Below the pieces are notes generated by a model. The model saw only the letters and a list, made by a program, of their open reading frames with translations, did not search any database and was not told where the DNA came from. Source: Chitinophaga solisilvae (GTDB taxonomy: Bacteria; Bacteroidota; Bacteroidia; Chitinophagales; Chitinophagaceae). Taken from it: DNA of 50,757 nt. The first letter of the stretch is position 1, and the number at the start of each line of letters is the position of its first letter. The stretch is from assembly GCF_009928525.1 (NCBI RefSeq), contig NZ_JAABOK010000028.1, positions 1 to 50,757 on the forward strand. Direction: 5' to 3'. The position numbers and the translations under genes are program-made. Below are positions 44,901 to 50,757 of this stretch, one piece after another.

Positions 44901-47900
44901 ATGAGTATTAAGGAATTTGTTACCAGGCTGCAACGCGCACATTTTACATTAGCTGTAGAGGAAGGAAGACTGATACTGAGAGGAGATAAAACAAAACTGG
45001 GAGAAGAACAGATAGCAGCGATCCGGAAAGATCAGGAAGTAATCAGTTATATAAAAGCCAACCGGAATGAACTGGTGAGTTATATCACGAGCCAGTCCGC
45101 CGCCGTACCAAAGAAGAGAGGCGAACAAATAGCCGCTATCTATGCACTGAGCGGATTGCAGGAAGGTATGCTGTTTCACGGCCTGTATGATGAAGAAGGC
45201 GGAGCATATATTGAACAGTTCAGCTGTGAAGTGAAAAATGCAGATGTAACAGCCTTGCGTAAAAGTTGGGAACAGCTCCTTAAACAACATAGCATCCTGC
45301 GCAGCGGATTTAATTATGAAGAGCTGGGAATGCCGGTGCAATGCGTATATAAAGAGGTAACACTTCCGTTTGCAATACTGGATTACCGGAATATGCTGCC
45401 CGCATACCGGGAGCAGGCCATCAAGGAATTTATGAAGGCTGATGGCTGCAAGGGTTTTAACTATAACGAACCACCGCTGATGCGGCTTACGCTGCTGCAG
45501 ACCGGCGAAGCAGATTATCACATGATCTGGACCTGGCATCATATCCTGCTGGATGGATGGTCTATACCCGTGCTGATAGAAGAATTACTTGAACACTATG
45601 AGCGGCTGACAGGCGGCCAGGAACCGGTGAAGAAAGAAGAAGACCTGTATGAAGATTACATCCGTTACATAGAAAACAGGGATAAGGAAGAAGAAGAAAA
45701 ACACTGGAGAAAATATATGTCCGGGCTGGAATCCGGTACCCTGCTGCCTTTTATCGGTACTATGGCAGACCGTAACAAAGGTATCGGCAGCTACAGGGCG
45801 GAATGGCTGCACCTGGATGCTGCTGCCGCCGGCCGCATACAACGGTATGCGCAAACGCATGGTATCACCGTGAATACGGTGATGCAGGGTATATGGGCCT
45901 TGCTGCTGCATCATTATACCGGCGCCGCTTCGGTGGCCTACGGCGTCACCGTTTCCGGCCGCCCCGTTGACCTGCCGGGTGTTGACACAAAAGTAGGACT
46001 GTATATCAATACCCTGCCTTTTCATGTGCACATCGACCGGCAAACGAAAGCCGCTGCATGGCTGCAACAGATTCAGCGGGATCAGATCACAGCAAGGGAA
46101 TACGAATATACGCCGCTGAGTACCATCCAGCGCTGGACAGGTATCACCGGCGATCTGTTTGACAGCATCCTGGTGTATGAAAACTATCCTGTCAGCGATG
46201 TGGTGACCTCGGGCCGCTGGAAACTGGAGTTATTACAGCCTGTCGTAAAAGAACATACCAACTATCCGCTCAGCATCATGGTGAGTGCGGCTGCGGAAAT
46301 CACGATTCAGTTCAGCTATAATGCCGCTTTACTGGAAGACAGCTACATCAGCCGGCTGGCAGGGCATTTCAGGGAACTGCTGCTGCAGCTGACAACACTG
46401 GAAGAACCGGTACTGGGAGAATTATCATTGCTGACCGCACAGGAAAAACAGGTGCTGCTGCAGGAGTTTGCCGGTAAAAGCGCCGTCACGGATCCTTACC
46501 ATACTTTCCTGGATGTGCTGGAAGCCCGGGTACAACATACGCCTGATGCCATTGCCGTGGTATACGGTGAGCAGCAGGTCACCTATGGTGAACTGAACAG
46601 CCGCGCCAACAAAGTAGCGCATTACCTTCACCGTAAAGGATTACAACCGGGTATGCTGGTGCCGGTATGTATACAGCGCAGCGTGGAAATGCTCACCGGC
46701 ATATTGGGTGTGCTGAAGGCCGGCGGAACATTTGTACCCGTAGAACCGGTATACCCCGAAGACCGCATCCGCTATATGCTGGAAGATACCCGCGGGAAAT
46801 TTATTCTCACCAGCAGTGTATGCGTTGACGTTATAGAGCAGGTGGCTGCCGGCGCAGAAATTATCTCGCTGGATGCTGACTGGTATCATATCAGCCTGTG
46901 CCCCGGAGATACCACCCCGGTTCAGTTACAGGCAGATACCGCCGCTTACGTAATTTATACTTCCGGCTCTACCGGAATGCCTAAAGGCGTTATCATAGAA
47001 CACCGCTCGCTGCTGAACTTCCTGCTTTCCATGAAAGAAACGCTGGCGGTGAAAGAGCAGGCATCATTGCTGGCAGTAACTACCTTCTGTTTCGATATCG
47101 CCTACCTGGAATTTTTCCTGCCGCTCACAGCAGGCGGTAAAGTAATCATTGCTTCCAGGGAACAGGCAATGGATGCATTTCTGCTGATGGAACAGCTGTC
47201 CCTGCACCGTCCTGATTATATGCAGGCAACACCTGCCACCTGGCAGATGCTGACAGATGCAGGCTGGATGAACCGCGAAGGTATCACGGTGCTGACCGGC
47301 GGAGAAGCAATTAAAGAAGAACTGAAAGATAAACTGGTGGCTGCAGGCGAGCATAAAGTATGGAACCTCTATGGTCCTACAGAAGCCACCATCTGGGCTA
47401 CCATAAAAGAACTGAAGGCGGGGGAAATGGTGACTATCGGTAAACCCCTGCATAATACGGATGTATGTATCCTGGATAAATACGGTAACCTCTGCCCGAT
47501 AGGGGTCACCGGCGAATTATGTATCGGCGGGATACAGCTGGCCAGTGGTTACCTGAACAGGGAGACGCTGACAGCGGAGAAATTTATTCCGCATCCCTTC
47601 AAAGCCGGTGGACGGCTTTACTTTACCGGCGACCTGGCACGCTGGGAGCCGGATGGTAATATCGTTTGCCTCGGACGTATAGACGACCAGGTGAAAATAC
47701 GCGGCTACCGCATTGAACTGGGTGAAATTGAAAATGTGCTGCAGGAAAGCGGGCTGGTATACCGTTGTGTAGTAGTCGCTAAACCAGACAGCACCGGTAA
47801 CAAAAGACTGGTAGGGTATGTGGTGCCGAAAGGCGCGTTTAACGAAGAAGCGATCGTCAGCTGGCTGAGTGCACGCCTGCCGGATTATATGGTTCCCAAC

Positions 47901-50757
47901 CTGTGGATGTCGCTGGAAGAGTTACCGCTTACTGCCAATGGTAAAATCAATAAAAAGGCATTGCCTGATCCAGGTATGGGCGCGGTTTCACTGGCCGCGT
48001 ACGCCGCTCCCCGCAATGAGCAGGAAGCAGCGCTGGCACGTATCTGGCAGCAGCTGCTGGAAATAGAACGGGTAGGCATATACGATGAATTCTTTAAGCT
48101 GGGAGGACATTCCCTGCTCGCCATGCGGCTGGTGGCTGCCATCAGAAAAGAATTATCTGCAGAGATGACTGTGAAGGATGTTTTCCTGCATCGTACGATA
48201 GCCGCCATGGCAACGGCGATACAACGGGGAGATAAAAAGAACCTGCTGCCTGCGCTGATAGTACAGGAGCGACCTGCCGGCATTCCGCTGTCCTTCAGCC
48301 AGGAACGTTTATGGTTGATCGATCAGCTGGAAGGTTCGGTGCATTATCATATGCCTGCTGTATTACAGCTCAGCGGTCATATTAATGCTACCGCGTTGCA
48401 ACAGGCTTTACAGCATATCGTCGGCAGGCATGAAGTGTTAAGAACGGTAGTGGCGCCGCATACCACAGGGGGAGCGGCTTCCCAGGAAATCCGCAGCGCG
48501 GACCAATGGCAGCTGGAACTGCTGGACGGAGCGCACCCGGAAACAATCATTCAGAACTTTATCAGCCGTCCTTTTAACCTGCGCGAAGATTATATGCTGC
48601 GCGCAGGGCTTATCAGCAGTTCTCCCACCGAACATATACTCGTGTGCGTGTTGCACCACATCGCCGCTGATGGCTGGTCTACGGGCATCATCGTAAAAGA
48701 ATTCAGTGCATTGTATAACGCGGCTGTTACCGGTCAGCCGGCAGTACTGGCGCCGTTGCCGGTGCAGTATGCCGACTATGCCCTGTGGCAGCGCCGTTAC
48801 ATTGCCGGCAGTATCCTGGAACAACAGCAGGCATACTGGCAAAAGCAGCTGGCAGGCGTAACACCACTGGAGCTGCCGGCTGATTTCAGCAGACCGGCAG
48901 TGCAGAGTACCAGGGGCGCTGTGTATGAAGAGTTGCTGGACCGTGAGCTGGCAGCTGCCCTGCAGCAATTCAGCCAGCGGGAGAATGTAACGCTGTATAT
49001 GACACTGCTGGCAGCATTCCAGGTGTTGTTATACCGTTACAGCCGTCAGGAAGATATTACGGTGGGTATACCGGTGGCTGGCCGCCGGCAGCAGGAAACG
49101 GAAGCGCTGATCGGCTTTTTCGTAAACAGCCTGGCTATCCGCACGGACCTCAGCGGCACGCCTGCATTTTCTACGTTGCTGCAGCAGGTGAAAGCCTCCT
49201 TGCTGGAAGCCTACGATCACCAGGATATACCTTTTGAAAAAATAGTGGAAGCAGTGGCGGCTGAGCGCGATCCTTCGCGCAGCCCGCTGTTCCAGGTGAT
49301 GTTCGCTTTGCAGAATACACCGGAAGAAGCTACGCTGCAGCTGGGAGATGTTACCATTGCAGAGAAGGCAACAGACCGCACCGTGTCCCGTTTCGATCTC
49401 AGCGTAACCCTGCAGGAGCAGCCGGATGGCTTGTTCCTGTCCATGGAATACTGTACAGATCTTTTCTCCGCCACTACTATGGCCGCGATGGCGCGCCATT
49501 ACCAACAGCTGCTACGTGCTGTTACCGTAGCTCCTTCGCAGCAAATCAGCGTGCTGCCGATGCTGACCGCGGCCGAACGTTCTTCCTTACTGGAAGAATT
49601 TTCTTCCGTTCTGGCGTCGTACCCTGCAGATATTGACCGTACGTTAACAGACCTTATTGCTGCACAGGCCGCACAGACGCCAGATGCAGCAGCGCTGACA
49701 CATGCAGGCATCACGTGGACGTACCGCGAACTGGAAACGCGCGCAGCACAGCTGGCGCATTATCTGTTAAGCCGGGGTGTACAAAAAGGAGATCTGATAC
49801 CAGTGTGCGCCAACCGTACGCCTGAACTGGTGATGGCAATGCTGGGTATCCTGAAGGCCGGCGCAGCTTACGTTCCGGTGGATACGAGCTACCCGCAGGA
49901 CAGGATAGCCTACATGTTGTCCGATGTAAATGCTTCGCTGGTATTGACAACCAGCGCACACGCTGCCTTGTGCGGCGATGTGGAAACGCTGTGCCTGGAT
50001 ACTGCCTCCGCGCTGTTGGCAGCGCAACCGCTTACTGATCCTGCCGTAAACGTTACGCCTTCTTCAATGGCCTATGTGATTTATACGTCCGGTTCTACGG
50101 GCCGCCCGAAAGGTGTGATGGTGAGCCATTGCAGTGTGGTGAATCTGGCGCACTGGCATATCGCCACCTACGAGGTGACGCCTTCCTGCCGCGCTACGGC
50201 GATGGCCAGCATCGGCTTCGATGCCTTCGGCTGGGAGGTATGGCCTTACCTGGCTGCGGGTGCAGGGCTGTACCTGGTGGACGACGATACCCGTTTATCT
50301 CCTGATAAATTACCTGCTTTCTATCTGTCTGCGGGCATCACGCACAGCTTTGTGGCTACAGGCCTGGTGCCTTCGGTGGTGAATAGTTTACGCGGCCGCG
50401 CCTCATCCCTGTCGTACCTGCTGACCGGCGGCGACCGCCTGCCGGCAGTGGATCTGTCAGGACTGCCATACCGTTTGGTAAACAACTATGGCCCTACTGA
50501 AAATACGGTAGTGACCAGCTATTATGAACTGACGGCTGCTGACGGCGACCGGGTGCCGCCTATCGGGCGCGCGGTATCACATACCCGCACCTATATTCTT
50601 GGACCCGGCGGAGAGCCGGTACCAGTAGGTGTTGCAGGGGAGCTGTGCGTCAGCGGTATACAGGTGGCCATGGGCTACCTGAATCAGCCCGCGCTGACGG
50701 CAGAGAAGTTCATACCGCATCCTTTTGAAACTAACGGCAGCATGTACCGCACGGGCG
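44901..50757 (+). CDS. Second NRPS, partial: docking-C-A(Gly)-T-C-A(Leu)… runs off the window
   Basis: It starts 2 bp after the preceding stop; the first 1952 codons are visible and open to the window edge. Residues 1-60 (MSIKEFVTRLQRAHFTLAVE…) look like a TubC-type beta-hairpin docking domain. The C domain has HHILLDG at 213-219 and the D-specific style LSGLQEGMLFH, as expected after an E domain. A5 has the YTSGSTG core near 686 and code DILQLGLIWK, a textbook Gly code. T5 is GGHS (S1071). The next C domain has HHIAADG at 1252-1258. A6 has its core near 1728 and code DAWFLGNVVK, a textbook Leu code; the window ends in its A8 region. The remaining modules and the release domain lie beyond the edge. 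Confidence 0.93.
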   Translation, partial: MSIKEFVTRLQRAHFTLAVEEGRLILRGDKTKLGEEQIAAIRKDQEVISYIKANRNELVSYITSQSAAVPKKRGEQIAAIYALSGLQEGMLFHGLYDEEGGAYIEQFSCEVKNADVTALRKSWEQLLKQHSILRSGFNYEELGMPVQCVYKEVTLPFAILDYRNMLPAYREQAIKEFMKADGCKGFNYNEPPLMRLTLLQTGEADYHMIWTWHHILLDGWSIPVLIEELLEHYERLTGGQEPVKKEEDLYEDYIRYIENRDKEEEEKHWRKYMSGLESGTLLPFIGTMADRNKGIGSYRAEWLHLDAAAAGRIQRYAQTHGITVNTVMQGIWALLLHHYTGAASVAYGVTVSGRPVDLPGVDTKVGLYINTLPFHVHIDRQTKAAAWLQQIQRDQITAREYEYTPLSTIQRWTGITGDLFDSILVYENYPVSDVVTSGRWKLELLQPVVKEHTNYPLSIMVSAAAEITIQFSYNAALLEDSYISRLAGHFRELLLQLTTLEEPVLGELSLLTAQEKQVLLQEFAGKSAVTDPYHTFLDVLEARVQHTPDAIAVVYGEQQVTYGELNSRANKVAHYLHRKGLQPGMLVPVCIQRSVEMLTGILGVLKAGGTFVPVEPVYPEDRIRYMLEDTRGKFILTSSVCVDVIEQVAAGAEIISLDADWYHISLCPGDTTPVQLQADTAAYVIYTSGSTGMPKGVIIEHRSLLNFLLSMKETLAVKEQASLLAVTTFCFDIAYLEFFLPLTAGGKVIIASREQAMDAFLLMEQLSLHRPDYMQATPATWQMLTDAGWMNREGITVLTGGEAIKEELKDKLVAAGEHKVWNLYGPTEATIWATIKELKAGEMVTIGKPLHNTDVCILDKYGNLCPIGVTGELCIGGIQLASGYLNRETLTAEKFIPHPFKAGGRLYFTGDLARWEPDGNIVCLGRIDDQVKIRGYRIELGEIENVLQESGLVYRCVVVAKPDSTGNKRLVGYVVPKGAFNEEAIVSWLSARLPDYMVPNLWMSLEELPLTANGKINKKALPDPGMGAVSLAAYAAPRNEQEAALARIWQQLLEIERVGIYDEFFKLGGHSLLAMRLVAAIRKELSAEMTVKDVFLHRTIAAMATAIQRGDKKNLLPALIVQERPAGIPLSFSQERLWLIDQLEGSVHYHMPAVLQLSGHINATALQQALQHIVGRHEVLRTVVAPHTTGGAASQEIRSADQWQLELLDGAHPETIIQNFISRPFNLREDYMLRAGLISSSPTEHILVCVLHHIAADGWSTGIIVKEFSALYNAAVTGQPAVLAPLPVQYADYALWQRRYIAGSILEQQQAYWQKQLAGVTPLELPADFSRPAVQSTRGAVYEELLDRELAAALQQFSQRENVTLYMTLLAAFQVLLYRYSRQEDITVGIPVAGRRQQETEALIGFFVNSLAIRTDLSGTPAFSTLLQQVKASLLEAYDHQDIPFEKIVEAVAAERDPSRSPLFQVMFALQNTPEEATLQLGDVTIAEKATDRTVSRFDLSVTLQEQPDGLFLSMEYCTDLFSATTMAAMARHYQQLLRAVTVAPSQQISVLPMLTAAERSSLLEEFSSVLASYPADIDRTLTDLIAAQAAQTPDAAALTHAGITWTYRELETRAAQLAHYLLSRGVQKGDLIPVCANRTPELVMAMLGILKAGAAYVPVDTSYPQDRIAYMLSDVNASLVLTTSAHAALCGDVETLCLDTASALLAAQPLTDPAVNVTPSSMAYVIYTSGSTGRPKGVMVSHCSVVNLAHWHIATYEVTPSCRATAMASIGFDAFGWEVWPYLAAGAGLYLVDDDTRLSPDKLPAFYLSAGITHSFVATGLVPSVVNSLRGRASSLSYLLTGGDRLPAVDLSGLPYRLVNNYGPTENTVVTSYYELTAADGDRVPPIGRAVSHTRTYILGPGGEPVPVGVAGELCVSGIQVAMGYLNQPALTAEKFIPHPFETNGSMYRTG

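Overview
The window looks like a chromosomal segment of a Bacteroidota bacterium, most likely a Chitinophaga-type member of the Chitinophagaceae. This is inferred from gene content: TonB-dependent receptor, AraC regulator, TPR sensor kinase with LytTR regulator, FtsZ/tubulin-like giant protein, STAND/TPR proteins and a very large NRPS. Shine-Dalgarno sequences are mostly weak. No rRNA, tRNA, CRISPR array, transposase or integrase was recognised.

Left part (1-10.7 kb): two metal/siderophore blocks. On the minus strand an AraC-type regulator, a 12-TM MFS transporter and a siderophore-interacting flavin reductase form a likely export/iron-release unit; the last two overlap by 10 bp. On the plus strand, after two small genes (a small membrane protein and a PepSY-like secreted protein with a clear terminator), lies a compact operon: His/Cys-rich small protein, ABC ATPase, TonB-dependent siderophore-type receptor and two ABC-2/DUF3526-type permeases. 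A 15-bp palindrome in front of it is a candidate metalloregulator operator.

Middle part (10.7-26.1 kb): a tightly packed six-gene minus-strand operon encodes a very large tubulin-like GTPase, a Cys-rich single-TM protein, an exported Ppx/GppA-like (actin-fold) protein, a multi-TM protein, a basic disordered protein and a HerA/VirD4-like ATPase. I could not match this set to a named system, and it is the best candidate here for something undescribed. A LytTR response regulator is divergent from it and converges with a TPR-containing lipoprotein histidine kinase. Next come a tiny lipoprotein with a duplicated acidic/Ile motif, a nested palindrome, a run of 21-bp-phased repeats, and an NB-ARC/STAND NTPase. 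The STAND gene is followed, after one in-frame TAG and five codons, by a TPR gene; together they have the layout of one STAND-TPR receptor.

Right part (26.1 kb to end): about 1.1 kb of AT-rich non-coding DNA with several hairpins leads into sbnA- and sbnB-like genes (L-2,3-diaminopropionate supply), then a four-module NRPS of 5199 aa and the start of a second NRPS that runs off the window. Reading the ten-residue specificity codes by eye gives Thr - X - X - Thr - Gly - Leu, with epimerisation domains after modules 2 and 4. X at positions 2 and 3 have codes rich in acidic or His residues, so either could take diaminopropionate. The N-terminal condensation domain suggests an N-acylated (lipo)peptide. 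The product is probably a cationic lipopeptide or siderophore-like peptide, but its identity cannot be settled from this window.
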